This document shows, in pieces, positions 6,855-15,382 of a DNA stretch of 50,505 nt. Location of the stretch: contig JAGGAB010000029.1 of the NCBI GenBank assembly GCA_017889705.1, forward strand, positions 1 through 50,505. The letters run 5' to 3'. How positions within the stretch are numbered: the stretch's first letter is position 1; each line of letters begins with the position of its first letter. The DNA comes from Bacillota bacterium. GTDB lineage: Bacteria; Bacillota; Negativicutes; Sporomusales; Sporomusaceae. Made by a program: the position numbers and the translations under genes. Under the pieces are notes generated by a model. It was not told where the DNA came from, did not search any database, and was given only the letters and a program-made list of their open reading frames with translations.

Positions 6855-8600
6855 ATGGGTCATCATGCATCAGATCCCAATAAAATTGTCAACATTACCA
6901 TCGACGGCATTCCCGTATCATGCCCGGAAACCACACTTATCCTAGATGCCGCGAAAATGGTAGGCATAGACATTCCCGTACTATGCTACCATCCTGACTT
7001 AAAAGTACGGGCAACCTGTAGGCTCTGCGTAGTAGAAGTAAAAGGCCAGAGAAAACTCAAAACCGCCTGCGGCAACGAAGTCTGGGATGGAGCCGAATTC
7101 ATCACCAACAGCCAGACTGTCCGCCAGGCCAGAAAAGATGTGCTGGAACTCATCCTGGCTGAACATCCGCAGGATTGCCTCAAATGCGTAAGAAGCACCA
7201 ACTGTGAACTGCAGCAGCTCACCCGTGACTTTGGCATTACCAAGCCTCTCTTTAAAAACGAGGCCAAAGAACTTCCCATCGAAGACTCCAATGGCGCCAT
7301 CGTCCGCGACATGGCTAAATGCGTAAAATGCGGGCGCTGTGTAGAGATGTGCCAGGAAGTACAGACTGTTGGCGCCATCAACACTGCCCATCGGTCGGTA
7401 GAATACGAAATCACCACCGCTTTTGACCGGCCGCTGCAAGAAACCACTTGCGTATACTGTGGCCAATGCATCTCGGTCTGTCCGGTAGGCGCGTTATATG
7501 AAAAAGATGAAACCGCTGAGGTTTGGCAGGCGCTAGGAAACAAAGAAAAACACGTAGTTGTCCAGGTCGCCCCGGCAGTACGGGTAGCCTTAGGGGAAGA
7601 ATTCGGTCTGGCTCCCGGTACCATAACCACCGGAAAAATGGTAGCCGCTCTTCGGCGGTTAGGCTTTGACAAAGTATTTGATACCGACTTCTCGGCTGAC
7701 GTAACCATCCTGGAAGAAGGCAGCGAACTGTTAGAGAGAATGAGTACCGGCGGAGCCTTGCCACTCATAACCTCCTGCAGCCCAGGCTGGATCAACTTTG
7801 TCGAAACCTTCTATCCTGAACTCTTACCTAACGTATCAAGCTGCAAATCGCCGCAGCAAATGTTTGGTGCGTTAGTCAAAACCTACTATCCGCAAAAAGC
7901 CGGCATTGATCCGAGCTCCATCGTATCAGTATCTGTCATGCCATGCGTAGCCAAAAAACGTGAGAGTGCCCGTCCGGAAATGAATGACAGCGGCTACCGC
8001 GATGTTGATGTAGTGCTGACCACCCGGGAACTGGCCCGGATGATCAAAGAATCCGGTTTTGACTTCAATAAACTGGAAGAAGAAGACTTTGACAACCCTA
8101 TGGGTATTTCGACCGGCGCAGCCGTTATCTTCGGGACCTCCGGCGGCGTAATGGAAGCAGCCCTTAGAACCGTGTACGAAGTCGTGACAGGAAAAGACCT
8201 GGTAAACCTTGACTTTAAAGATATCCGCGGATTGACAGGCGTAAAAGAAGCCGAAGTCGACCTCGACGGTACCAAAGTCAAAGTCGCCATTGCCAATGGC
8301 CTCAAAAATGCCCGCGTTATCCTGGAAAAAATTAAGGCAGGCGAATGTGACTACAAATTTGTAGAAATCATGTGCTGCCCTGGCGGCTGTATTGGCGGCG
8401 GCGGCCAACCGTGGGGAACCACAACAGCAACCAAAGAAGCCCGAATGGCTGGTCTTTATCAGGCAGATAGCGACAAGGCTATTCGCCAGTCTCATAAGAA
8501 TCCGGCAGTCAAAGCCTTATATGATGAGTTTTTGGGTAAACCGCTTGGGCATAAATCCCATGAACTCTTGCATACCCATTATCATCCCCAGCATAAATAG
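6855..8600 (+). CDS. hydA: HydA1, catalytic [FeFe]-hydrogenase subunit
   Basis: Catalytic subunit of the first NAD-linked [FeFe]-hydrogenase (H2 oxidation/evolution; probably electron-bifurcating with ferredoxin). Domains seen: [2Fe-2S] with C44, C55, C58 and C72; a His-ligated cluster H104-C108-C111-C117; two [4Fe-4S] motifs (C156/159/162/166 and C199/202/205/209); then the H-cluster domain with TSCSPGW (306-312), MPC364 and CCPGGC (C508, C512); and a small-subunit-like C-terminus GKPLGHKSHELLHTHYH. Length 581 matches the bifurcating class. The L1 loop has Ser309 where the prototype TSCCP has its second Cys; I recall TSCSP as common in this class. A strong terminator at 8622-8656 ends the operon. 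No maturases (HydE/F/G) are in the window. Confidence 0.95.
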   Translation: MGHHASDPNKIVNITIDGIPVSCPETTLILDAAKMVGIDIPVLCYHPDLKVRATCRLCVVEVKGQRKLKTACGNEVWDGAEFITNSQTVRQARKDVLELILAEHPQDCLKCVRSTNCELQQLTRDFGITKPLFKNEAKELPIEDSNGAIVRDMAKCVKCGRCVEMCQEVQTVGAINTAHRSVEYEITTAFDRPLQETTCVYCGQCISVCPVGALYEKDETAEVWQALGNKEKHVVVQVAPAVRVALGEEFGLAPGTITTGKMVAALRRLGFDKVFDTDFSADVTILEEGSELLERMSTGGALPLITSCSPGWINFVETFYPELLPNVSSCKSPQQMFGALVKTYYPQKAGIDPSSIVSVSVMPCVAKKRESARPEMNDSGYRDVDVVLTTRELARMIKESGFDFNKLEEEDFDNPMGISTGAAVIFGTSGGVMEAALRTVYEVVTGKDLVNLDFKDIRGLTGVKEAEVDLDGTKVKVAIANGLKNARVILEKIKAGECDYKFVEIMCCPGGCIGGGGQPWGTTTATKEARMAGLYQADSDKAIRQSHKNPAVKALYDEFLGKPLGHKSHELLHTHYHPQHK

Positions 8601-8621
8601 AAGTAAGCTGGTAGTAACAAC

Positions 8622-8656
8622 AATGAGGACGGCTTCCAAGCATAGCCGTCCTCATT
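8622..8656 (+). terminator. Terminator hairpin after hydA1
   Basis: A perfect 13-bp stem (AATGAGGACGGCT / AGCCGTCCTCATT) with a 9-nt loop lies 21 nt after the hydA1 stop, followed by an AT-rich but not pure-T tract. It separates the hydrogenase operon from pabA. Confidence 0.8.
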
Positions 8657-8680
8657 CTTAAATTGGAATAGAATAGCAGT

Positions 8681-8710
8681 TTGTACGTAAAGGACAGGCT
8701 GTGTTAAAAT
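8681..8710 (+). promoter_or_regulatory. Sigma-A-like promoter for the pab operon
   Basis: TTGTAC at 8681-8686 and TAAAAT at 8705-8710 are separated by 18 nt, 20 nt before the pabA start codon. The -35 match is moderate and the -10 match is 5 of 6. It lies directly after the hydA1 terminator, where a new transcription unit is expected. Confidence 0.5.
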
Positions 8711-8730
8711 AATGCCGAGGGGGCATCGCT

Positions 8731-9333
8731 TTGCTAGTAATGATCGATAACTACGATTCTTTTGTATATAATCTTGTCCAGTACCTTGGCGAAATGGGCG
8801 AAGATATCCGGGTTTTCCGCAACGACAAACTGACAATTGCCCAAATTGAGGATATGCGTCCTAATCATATTATTATTTCTCCGGGGCCGTGCACTCCTAA
8901 TGAAGCCGGCATCAGTCTGGAACTTATTCAACATTTTAAGGGAAAAGTACCGATACTTGGTGTTTGTCTGGGTCATCAAGCCATGGGACAAGCCTTTGGC
9001 GGGGACGTTGTCCGGGCACCTCGTATGATGCATGGCAAGACTTCCCTTGTGTATCACGATGGTAAAGGCGTTTTTGCCGGTCTAGAGAGTCCGCTTACGG
9101 CAGCAAGATATCATTCGCTAATTGTTAAGAAAGAAACCTTGCCTGATTGTTTTACGATTAGTGCCGAAACCGACCAAGGAGAGGTTATGGGAATTCGCCA
9201 TAAGGACTATGATATTGAAGGTGTTCAATTTCATCCGGAATCCATTCTTACTGAGCATGGTCATGATATGTTAAGAAACTTTCTGGCACAAAAATCAAAT
9301 TGGACCTGCCTAGGGAAAGGGGATAGCCGGTAA
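8731..9333 (+). CDS. pabA: Aminodeoxychorismate synthase glutaminase subunit PabA (TrpG-like)
   Basis: Class I glutamine amidotransferase that releases ammonia from glutamine for PabB. Seen: [10 protein letters not shown] at the N-terminus, nucleophile C79 in [11 protein letters not shown], oxyanion-region [11 protein letters not shown], and the H168/E170 pair in QFHPES. Length 200 fits. The TTG at 8731 with a GAGGGGG site upstream is the likely start (MLVMIDNYD). The stop overlaps the pabB ATG by 1 nt (TAATG). TrpG and PabA cannot be separated by sequence alone; the pabB-pabC neighbours and absence of trp genes favour p-aminobenzoate synthesis for folate, which this C1 metabolism needs in quantity. 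Confidence 0.88.
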   Translation: MLVMIDNYDSFVYNLVQYLGEMGEDIRVFRNDKLTIAQIEDMRPNHIIISPGPCTPNEAGISLELIQHFKGKVPILGVCLGHQAMGQAFGGDVVRAPRMMHGKTSLVYHDGKGVFAGLESPLTAARYHSLIVKKETLPDCFTISAETDQGEVMGIRHKDYDIEGVQFHPESILTEHGHDMLRNFLAQKSNWTCLGKGDSR

Positions 9334-10739
9334 TGAAGCCAACACCGACAATTCGCGAAATAACGCTGGCTTTGCCGCCGGCTGAGGTATTTGGGTTATT
9401 TGCCCAGCAACCGTACAGTGTGTTTTTAGACAGCGGTAAGGATATTAATGGGATGGGGCGCTATTCTTTTATCGCCCGTGACCCGTTTTTAGTATTTTCG
9501 AGTAAAGGTAAGAACATACATATTCTGGAAGATGGCGAAAGCAGGACTTATGAGGCCAATCCTTTTACTGAGTTAAAACGCCTGCTGGCAATATACAAGA
9601 CCCAAAAAGTCGATGGTCTGCCGCCGCTGACAGGTGGCATTATCGGTTATTTTGGCTATGATATGGGGTATTTACTCGAAATTATACCTGATGTAAGCAG
9701 CGATGATTTGAATAATCCTGACTGTGTCCTGGGTTTTTATGATACCGTACTGATTTTTGATCATCACACCAATAAAGCCTATATAGCATCTAACGGCTTT
9801 CCTGAGCAGGACGAACTCTGCCAGAGGAAGCGGGCTGAAGAGCGTACCCAGGAATTAATAAAGCTGATAGAACAGGCGAAACCTTTACCTGAACCGCAGC
9901 CGCAAATACCAGATGGCAACTACGAGTCAAACTTTACTTGCGCAGGTCATTGCTCCATGGTGCAGAAAGGCATTGACTATATTGCAGCCGGCGACATTTT
10001 TCAAGTTAACCTGACACAGCGTTTTAATGCCAAAGTAACGGTTCCGCCTTATGAATTATACCGGTATCTTAGACATATTAATCCGGCACCCTTTGCGTCT
10101 TATTTGAATTTTGATGAAGTTATTGTGGCCAGTGCATCACCAGAACGGTATTTGTTAGTTACTGACAAAATGGTAGAGACCAGGCCGATAAAAGGGACAA
10201 GGCCGCGGGGAAAAGATCCCGAATCTGACCGGCTGTTGCGGGAAGAATTGCTGAACAGTCAGAAAGACCGGGCCGAATTAGTTATGATTGTCGATCTGGA
10301 GCGTAATGATTTGGGTCGGGTGTGTAAATATGGCAGTGTCCGGGTGCCAGACTTAATCCGGTTGGAAGAATATGCGACCGTGTTTCATCTGGTATCAACC
10401 GTTGTCGGTGAACTGGCTGATGATAAAGATGTTATCGATTTAATTGCGGCTTCTTTTCCGGGAGGTTCGATTACCGGCGCTCCCAAGGTAAGGGCCATGG
10501 AAATTATTGATGAGCTTGAGAAAGTTCGACGCGGCATTTATACCGGCTCTATCGGTTATATTGATTTTAACGGCGATACCGATCTAAATATAGTAATCCG
10601 TACCTTTGTCATTAAGGGTGACCGGGCTTACTATCAGGTAGGTGGCGGGATTGTTGCCGATTCTATACCTGAACTTGAATATGAGGAAAGTGTGGATAAA
10701 GCGCGGGCACTGATGCGGGCATTGGGTTACCAAGTGTAG
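9333..10739 (+). CDS. pabB: Aminodeoxychorismate synthase subunit PabB
   Basis: Chorismate-binding enzyme that aminates chorismate to 4-amino-4-deoxychorismate using ammonia from PabA. Seen: 468 residues; N-terminal domain with FLDSGKDINGMGRYSFIARDP; catalytic part with AGDIFQVNLTQRF, ETRPIKGTRPRG, ELVMIVDLERNDLGRVC and GSITGAPKVRAMEIIDELE, ending in the IVADS segment. The PIKGT motif is the PabB form of this loop, with the Lys used by PabB enzymes, which supports PabB over TrpE. The gene overlaps pabA by 1 nt; pabC follows after 19 nt. Confidence 0.9.
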   Translation: MKPTPTIREITLALPPAEVFGLFAQQPYSVFLDSGKDINGMGRYSFIARDPFLVFSSKGKNIHILEDGESRTYEANPFTELKRLLAIYKTQKVDGLPPLTGGIIGYFGYDMGYLLEIIPDVSSDDLNNPDCVLGFYDTVLIFDHHTNKAYIASNGFPEQDELCQRKRAEERTQELIKLIEQAKPLPEPQPQIPDGNYESNFTCAGHCSMVQKGIDYIAAGDIFQVNLTQRFNAKVTVPPYELYRYLRHINPAPFASYLNFDEVIVASASPERYLLVTDKMVETRPIKGTRPRGKDPESDRLLREELLNSQKDRAELVMIVDLERNDLGRVCKYGSVRVPDLIRLEEYATVFHLVSTVVGELADDKDVIDLIAASFPGGSITGAPKVRAMEIIDELEKVRRGIYTGSIGYIDFNGDTDLNIVIRTFVIKGDRAYYQVGGGIVADSIPELEYEESVDKARALMRALGYQV

Positions 10740-10758
10740 CGGAAAGGCTGCTGATACA

Positions 10759-11607
10759 ATGATGATTTATTGCAATGGCCGGCTTATTTCAGCTGACCAG
10801 CCGGTTATTTCACCACTTGACCATAGTTTTCTGTATGGGCATGGTTTGTTTGAAACTATGCGCGCCTATAATGGCAAAGTATTTAGGCTAAAGCAGCACT
10901 TACAGCGTCTTGAGGCGTCGTCGGCTTTTTTGCGTTGGCCTGAACTTCCTTCACAGGAGGAAATCAGTCAGGCAATTGTAAGCGTGTTAGACAGTAATCA
11001 ATTACCCAATGCATCTGTACGCTTGACGTTATCAAGAGGGATGGGGGCGCCGCGCCCTGATCCGGGGTGCTGCGGGCAGCCGTCGGTACTTGTATATGCG
11101 TCGCCGCTACCGCCACCATTGCCGGCAGAAGGCTGGCAGGTTGCAACTGTTACTTTGCGGCGCAACCTATCTTCGCCGCTGGTAACCATTAAATCGGCCA
11201 ACTATCTTGACAATATGCTGGCGAAAACCGAGGCCAAAGCCAAAGGGGCGCAGGAAGCGCTCATGCTTAATACCGATGGCTTTGTGGCCGAAGGTTCTAT
11301 GAGCAATTTGTTTTTGGTTGCCAAGGGGCGTCTGATTACGCCAGATGAAAATAGCGGGATTTTACCAGGTATTACCCGCTCATGTATTATTGAGCTGGCA
11401 AATCTAAACGGGATTCCGGTCGAAGTAAGGCGGGTGAGGCCGGAAGAACTTACAAAAGCAGAGGAAATCTTTTTGACAAGTTCTGTTATGGAAGTTATCC
11501 CGGTCAATATGCTTGATGGCTGCCTAATTGGCAAAAACCATACAGAAGCCGGCGGCATTACAGCTCGGCTGGTAAATTTGTACCGGGAGCTTACCGAAAA
11601 GGAGTGA
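10759..11607 (+). CDS. pabC: Aminodeoxychorismate lyase PabC (class IV PLP enzyme)
   Basis: PLP-dependent lyase that would convert aminodeoxychorismate to p-aminobenzoate and pyruvate. Seen: fold-type IV signature with DHSFLYGHGLFETMRAYNGK near the N-terminus, PLP lysine K145 in TIKSANYL, then EALMLNTDGFVAEGSMSNLF and GILPGITRSCI. Length 282 is typical. D-amino-acid or branched-chain aminotransferases share this fold, so the assignment rests on its place after pabB. AGGAAAGG-like sequence lies 10 nt before the ATG. fdhD starts 4 nt after the stop, so the folate and formate dehydrogenase maturation genes probably share a transcript. Confidence 0.85.
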   Translation: MMIYCNGRLISADQPVISPLDHSFLYGHGLFETMRAYNGKVFRLKQHLQRLEASSAFLRWPELPSQEEISQAIVSVLDSNQLPNASVRLTLSRGMGAPRPDPGCCGQPSVLVYASPLPPPLPAEGWQVATVTLRRNLSSPLVTIKSANYLDNMLAKTEAKAKGAQEALMLNTDGFVAEGSMSNLFLVAKGRLITPDENSGILPGITRSCIIELANLNGIPVEVRRVRPEELTKAEEIFLTSSVMEVIPVNMLDGCLIGKNHTEAGGITARLVNLYRELTEKE

Positions 11608-11611
11608 TACT

Positions 11612-12409
11612 GTGGATGCACTCAAGGGAACCAGTAATTATCCGGTTATTAAAATTCGCGGACAAGAGATTATCAATACAGAAGAACCGGTTGTCGAAGA
11701 AATACCACTAACTATCTACTTGAACGGCAAAGAGCTCGTTACTATGTTAGCTGCGGCAGGTGAGGAAAACTACCTGGCAATAGGTTTTTTGGCAACCGAG
11801 GGTATTATCCAGAAGGTTGAAGATATAAAGACACTGGAAGTTGACCCTGGCAAGGGCGTAATCCAGGTTACTACCGTTTCTGGTGAGATTGCCGCCGAAA
11901 AAATGTTTTTGAAACGTTATCTAACAGCTTGCTGTGGTAAGGGACGGAGTGCTTTTTATTTTGTCAATGATGTTCTGACAGCCAAAACTGTGGCAACAGA
12001 GCTGATAATTACACCAGATGAGGTTATGCAATACTCGGGATTATTAGAGGAGGCTTCAGAAACCTTTCGGCTTACTGGCGGTGTGCATGGTGGAGCTTTA
12101 GCTGCCGATGGACAACTCATCTGTTGGAGTCAGGATATTGGCCGACACAATGTGTTTGATAAATTATACGGACGGTGTCTGATGGACGGAATTAGTACAG
12201 TTGACAAGGTACTAATCTTTTCCGGACGAGTATCTTCTGAGATCGTGCTAAAAGTCAGTAAGATGAATATCTCGGTTATTATTGCCCGGTCGGCGCCTAC
12301 TACTTTGGCGCTGGATATGGCGGAAGAACTTGGTATAACCGTGATTGGTTTTGCCAGAGGACAGCGCTTAAACATTTATAGCCATCCTGAGCGGGTTGTA
12401 GGAAGCTAA
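11612..12409 (+). CDS. fdhD: Formate dehydrogenase accessory sulfurtransferase FdhD
   Basis: FdhD transfers sulfur from a cysteine desulfurase to the bis-MGD cofactor of formate dehydrogenase, which is required for activity. Seen: 265 residues, with catalytic C107 and C108 in LTACCGKGR, FRLTGGVHGGALA, CWSQDIGRHNVFDKLYG and FSGRVSSEIVLKVSKM, all FdhD hallmarks. The GTG start is preceded by AAAAGGAG at good spacing. The gene is 4 nt after pabC and upstream of two molybdopterin genes. Its likely clients are the three formate dehydrogenases encoded at 16427-26627. Confidence 0.95.
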   Translation: MDALKGTSNYPVIKIRGQEIINTEEPVVEEIPLTIYLNGKELVTMLAAAGEENYLAIGFLATEGIIQKVEDIKTLEVDPGKGVIQVTTVSGEIAAEKMFLKRYLTACCGKGRSAFYFVNDVLTAKTVATELIITPDEVMQYSGLLEEASETFRLTGGVHGGALAADGQLICWSQDIGRHNVFDKLYGRCLMDGISTVDKVLIFSGRVSSEIVLKVSKMNISVIIARSAPTTLALDMAEELGITVIGFARGQRLNIYSHPERVVGS

Positions 12410-12450
12410 GTATGTAAAAAACAGGGAATTTTGCGGCTGGAGGCAAGTCA

Positions 12451-13476
12451 ATGGCATTCAAAAAAGTACGCATCAAAGATGCGGTGGGCATGGTGTTAGG
12501 TCATGACATGACCAAAATTATTCCGGGCGAATATAAAGGACCGGCCTTTACCAAAGGACACATTATTCAGGAAGAGGATATTCCGCACCTGCTTAATATA
12601 GGGAAAGAGCATATTTACTTATTGGAACTAAGTGATGATCAACTTCATGAAAATGAGGCCGCACAGCGGTTAGCGCAGGCAGTAAGCGGAGAAAATACCT
12701 GTTTTGCGCCACCTTCAGAAGGTAAAATCCATATTATCGCTAAGCAACCAGGTCTTTTAAAAATAAACCGTGAGGCCATTATCAAAATAAATTCAGTTGA
12801 TTATGCTGTTGTATCTACTTTGCATGGCAATAAAACAGTAAAAGCCGGTGAGACGCTTGCCGGCGTTAAAGTAGTACCTTTAGTAGTAAATGTTGGTACC
12901 ATTGAGACTGTAGAAAAGATAGCAGGCCAATACCGAGAAATTATCGCGGTAAAACCGCTACAATCTTTAAAGACCGGGATAATTACAACAGGCAATGAGG
13001 TTTTTTACGGACGTATTCAGGACAGGTTTGGGCCGGTACTAAAGGAAAAAATAGAAACCTATCAGGCAAGCTTTGTTGGCATTACCTATCAGCCTGACGA
13101 TACCGCAGCTATTACCCAAGCTATTTTAGAACAGATTAAAGTCGGTGCTCAGGTGATTGTTGTTACCGGCGGTATGTCGGTTGATCCTGATGATGTAACG
13201 CCAGATGCCATCCGGGCAACCGGAGCCGAAGTAATTACTTATGGTACACCGGTGCTGCCGGGAGCTATGTTTATGCTGGCCTATCTGGATGGGGTTGCAA
13301 TTCTCGGTTTGCCGGCTTGTGGCATGTTTTCCAAAATAACGGTATTTGATTTGGTTTTCCCCCGGATTCTTGCCGGGGAACGTTTAAGTAAACAGGATTT
13401 TGCCGAAATGGGATATGGCGGTCTCTGCCTGGGGTGTAAAGAATGTTCATATCCTTGCTGCCCGTTTGGAAAGTAA
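12451..13476 (+). CDS. Molybdopterin-binding (MoaB/MoeA-domain) protein with Cys-rich tail
   Basis: Protein with a MoCF-binding (MoaB/MogA/MoeA-type) domain, likely involved in molybdenum or tungsten cofactor handling. Seen: N-terminal ~90 residues like the front of MoeA-type proteins (KDAVGMVLGHDMTKI and FTKGHIIQEEDIPHLL). The central domain has TTGNEVFYGRIQDRFGPVL and VVTGGMSVDPDDVTPDAIR, the nucleotide/pterin-binding signature. The last 15 residues form a Cys cluster (CLGCKECSYPCCPFG) that could hold an iron-sulfur cluster or zinc. Length 341. It lies 41 nt after fdhD and 15 nt before moeA. Its specific step is unknown; molybdate sensing or delivery of cofactor to FdhD clients is possible. 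Confidence 0.8.
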   Translation: MAFKKVRIKDAVGMVLGHDMTKIIPGEYKGPAFTKGHIIQEEDIPHLLNIGKEHIYLLELSDDQLHENEAAQRLAQAVSGENTCFAPPSEGKIHIIAKQPGLLKINREAIIKINSVDYAVVSTLHGNKTVKAGETLAGVKVVPLVVNVGTIETVEKIAGQYREIIAVKPLQSLKTGIITTGNEVFYGRIQDRFGPVLKEKIETYQASFVGITYQPDDTAAITQAILEQIKVGAQVIVVTGGMSVDPDDVTPDAIRATGAEVITYGTPVLPGAMFMLAYLDGVAILGLPACGMFSKITVFDLVFPRILAGERLSKQDFAEMGYGGLCLGCKECSYPCCPFGK

Positions 13477-13491
13477 AGGAGGAATGAACTG

Positions 13492-14706
13492 ATGTCGGTT
13501 AAACTGGAGATTGCCCAGGAAATATTACTGAACTTAGTCACTGTAATGCCCACGGAACGGGTGGCACTACATGAATGTTGGCGGCGTATCCTAGGGGAGA
13601 CAGTAATTTCAGATATGGATTTTCCGCCGTTTGACCGTTCGCCGCTTGATGGTTATGCGCTTATTGCTGAAGAAGTGGGCACGGCTACTGCCGAAAGCCC
13701 GGTAACACTGGAGCAGATTGACTATATTCCGGCAGGTGGCAATCCCAGCAAAGCAATTAATGCCGGAACAGCCAGCCGCATTATGACTGGTGCGCCAATC
13801 CCGCAGGCTGCTACCGGGGTAGTACGACTGGAGGATTGCAGTGTACAGGGAAATCAGGTGCATATCTTAGATGGCCGGGGGGCGGAAAAAAATATATGCC
13901 GCAGGGGTGAAGACCTCTCCCAGGGAGAAGAGGTTGTAAAGCCGGGGACAATTATTAATGCCGGGGTAATGGGGATGCTCGCGGTTCTTGGCAAAAGCCG
14001 GCCCTGTGTTTTTTGTAAACCACGGGTTGCGCTTATCGCTACAGGCAGTGAGATTGTACCTGTTGACTTTCCACTCACCCCGGGAAAAATCCGCAACTCA
14101 AACAGTTATATGCTGAGTGCTCAGGTAGCTGAAGCCGGTGGCGAGACCGTCCTGGTAGGCAATGTTTCCGATAACCTTGATGAAATTGCGCATTTGCTGG
14201 AAAATGCGTCTGATTGTGATGTAGTGATAACTACCGGCGGAGCTTCGGTCGGGGACTATGACCTTATTGGTGAGGTATATAAAAAGCTAGGTATTACGCT
14301 ATTGTTTGACCGCGTGAGCATTAAGCCGGGAATGCCGGTATTGGCCGGAACACGCGATGGTAAACTGTATATTGGCTTATCAGGCAATCCGGCTGCTGCC
14401 GCCATTTCCTTTGAACAATTAGTGCGGCCGGTATTAATGAAAATGGCAGGGCGTAAAATCTGGTGGCGTCCCCGAGTTAAGGGAATACTGGCATCACCTT
14501 TTAAGAAAAAAACGGGTGCCAAACGGTTTGTTTGGGCTCGCTGCTGGCAGGCCGGCACAGACATTCTTGTCGAGCCTTCAGGCGGACAGGGTAACGGTAT
14601 GCTAAAATCGGCGATGGCCGCGAATTCCCTAATTGTAATTCCGGAAAATTCGCCCCCATTAGCCGTAGGCACCGAAGTAGAAATTATCTTACTGGCCGAT
14701 GCTTAA
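13492..14706 (+). CDS. moeA: Molybdopterin molybdenumtransferase MoeA
   Basis: MoeA inserts molybdate (or tungstate) into adenylylated molybdopterin. Seen: 404 residues; MDFPPFDRSPLDGYAL in domain III; MTGAPIPQAATGVVRLED; the MoCF domain with ATGSEIVP, ITTGGASVGDYD and SIKPGMPVLAG; GLSGNPAAAAISFEQLVRP; and a C-terminal beta-barrel domain. AAAGGAGGAATGAACTG directly precedes the ATG. It belongs to the pab-fdhD-moeA run, and its nearest clients are the FDHs. Confidence 0.94.
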   Translation: MSVKLEIAQEILLNLVTVMPTERVALHECWRRILGETVISDMDFPPFDRSPLDGYALIAEEVGTATAESPVTLEQIDYIPAGGNPSKAINAGTASRIMTGAPIPQAATGVVRLEDCSVQGNQVHILDGRGAEKNICRRGEDLSQGEEVVKPGTIINAGVMGMLAVLGKSRPCVFCKPRVALIATGSEIVPVDFPLTPGKIRNSNSYMLSAQVAEAGGETVLVGNVSDNLDEIAHLLENASDCDVVITTGGASVGDYDLIGEVYKKLGITLLFDRVSIKPGMPVLAGTRDGKLYIGLSGNPAAAAISFEQLVRPVLMKMAGRKIWWRPRVKGILASPFKKKTGAKRFVWARCWQAGTDILVEPSGGQGNGMLKSAMAANSLIVIPENSPPLAVGTEVEIILLADA

Positions 14707-14735
14707 CTTGACCGTCTAATCAAAGGAGGGGTACG

Positions 14736-14918
14736 ATGTTTGCGTTTATTACAAGATTGTTTACCAAACAGAAAAATCTTGCCGAATACCAAGAGAGGCA
14801 ATTAGCAATGTCTGGCAGCAACAACAGCGCAGGCCTGGAGGAGCCGGAATCCCCCACGGCAATTGCCCGGCGTGCCAGGATAGAATATGTAAAAATCGCC
14901 AGGTGTTGTTTTAAATAA
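14736..14918 (+). CDS. Hypothetical 60-residue protein after moeA
   Basis: Not recognised. A short gene with a strong AAAGGAGGGG ribosome binding site 5 nt before the ATG, 29 nt after moeA, in the same direction. The protein starts with a hydrophobic/aromatic segment (MFAFITRLFT), then a polar, Glu/Ser-rich middle, and ends with RIEYVKIARCCFK including a Cys pair. There is no convincing membrane segment or known motif. The ribosome site and operon position support real translation. It is the last gene before the structured repeat at 14934. Confidence 0.5.
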   Translation: MFAFITRLFTKQKNLAEYQERQLAMSGSNNSAGLEEPESPTAIARRARIEYVKIARCCFK

Positions 14919-14933
14919 GGTCATCTTTTATAA

Positions 14934-15382
14934 GTTTTGAGAGTCGTGGAGGCCTTACAAGGCAAGGGTTGTCAAATACAAAACCCAGCACAGACGATCG
15001 TCATACAACGCTTCGCCGCTGGCGCTTAACCTCCGCTTTTGCATAACGACCGCCTGTGCCTCCGTACTATTTACGCCTGTTCTGGAAAATAGTGTAGTTT
15101 TGTCCTGCAAAGCAATCCTAAGATGGTACCTCGACCCACTGCTTTAAAGAAGTTGTGCCCACATACGATGGTGTGCCCGGAAGATTTCGTAACTTCGTAA
15201 CCCCGCGGCCTTTGCCGGAAAAAGCGTTCCGAAGGAGAAAATCCGGGTGGTATTCCGTTAAGCAATCCGTACTGTTTGAGCGTAGCGAGTTTGCGGATTG
15301 TAGGAATATCGCCCGGATTTTCAGCTTTTGGAGGCTTCAGGCCTAGACTTTTTGGTCCTTTTGTGTCATGACAAAAGGACAA
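14934..15382. repeat. Structured intergenic repeat, copy A
   Basis: About 450 nt sharing ordered blocks with 23513-23848 (copy B). Three hairpins: 14991-15056 (arms CAGACGATCGTCAT / ATAACGACCGCCTG, 3 mismatches); 15237-15322, a 20-bp stem with 2 G-U pairs and a nested 9-bp stem; and 15355-15380, a perfect 10-bp stem (GTCCTTTTGT / ACAAAAGGAC). The apical block ACGCTTCGCCGCTGGCGC and the linker GGAGGCTTCAGGCCTAGAC are conserved between copies. The stems differ by paired changes, so the RNA or DNA fold seems to be kept. Copy A has an extra segment of roughly 100-150 nt at about 15057-15205. No transposase is nearby. The best reading is a non-autonomous mobile element or a structured RNA family. 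Confidence 0.7.

Noticed and set aside
6986..7795. Long antisense open frame (269 codons) within hydA1
   Set aside because: The sense strand encodes a complete HydA with all cluster motifs; the antisense frame has no recognisable domain or ribosome site and is a by-product of codon bias.
15071..15382. 103-residue minus-strand open frame inside repeat copy A
   Set aside because: It overlaps the structured repeat, has no ribosome site, and copy B does not preserve an equivalent frame, so it is probably not a protein gene.
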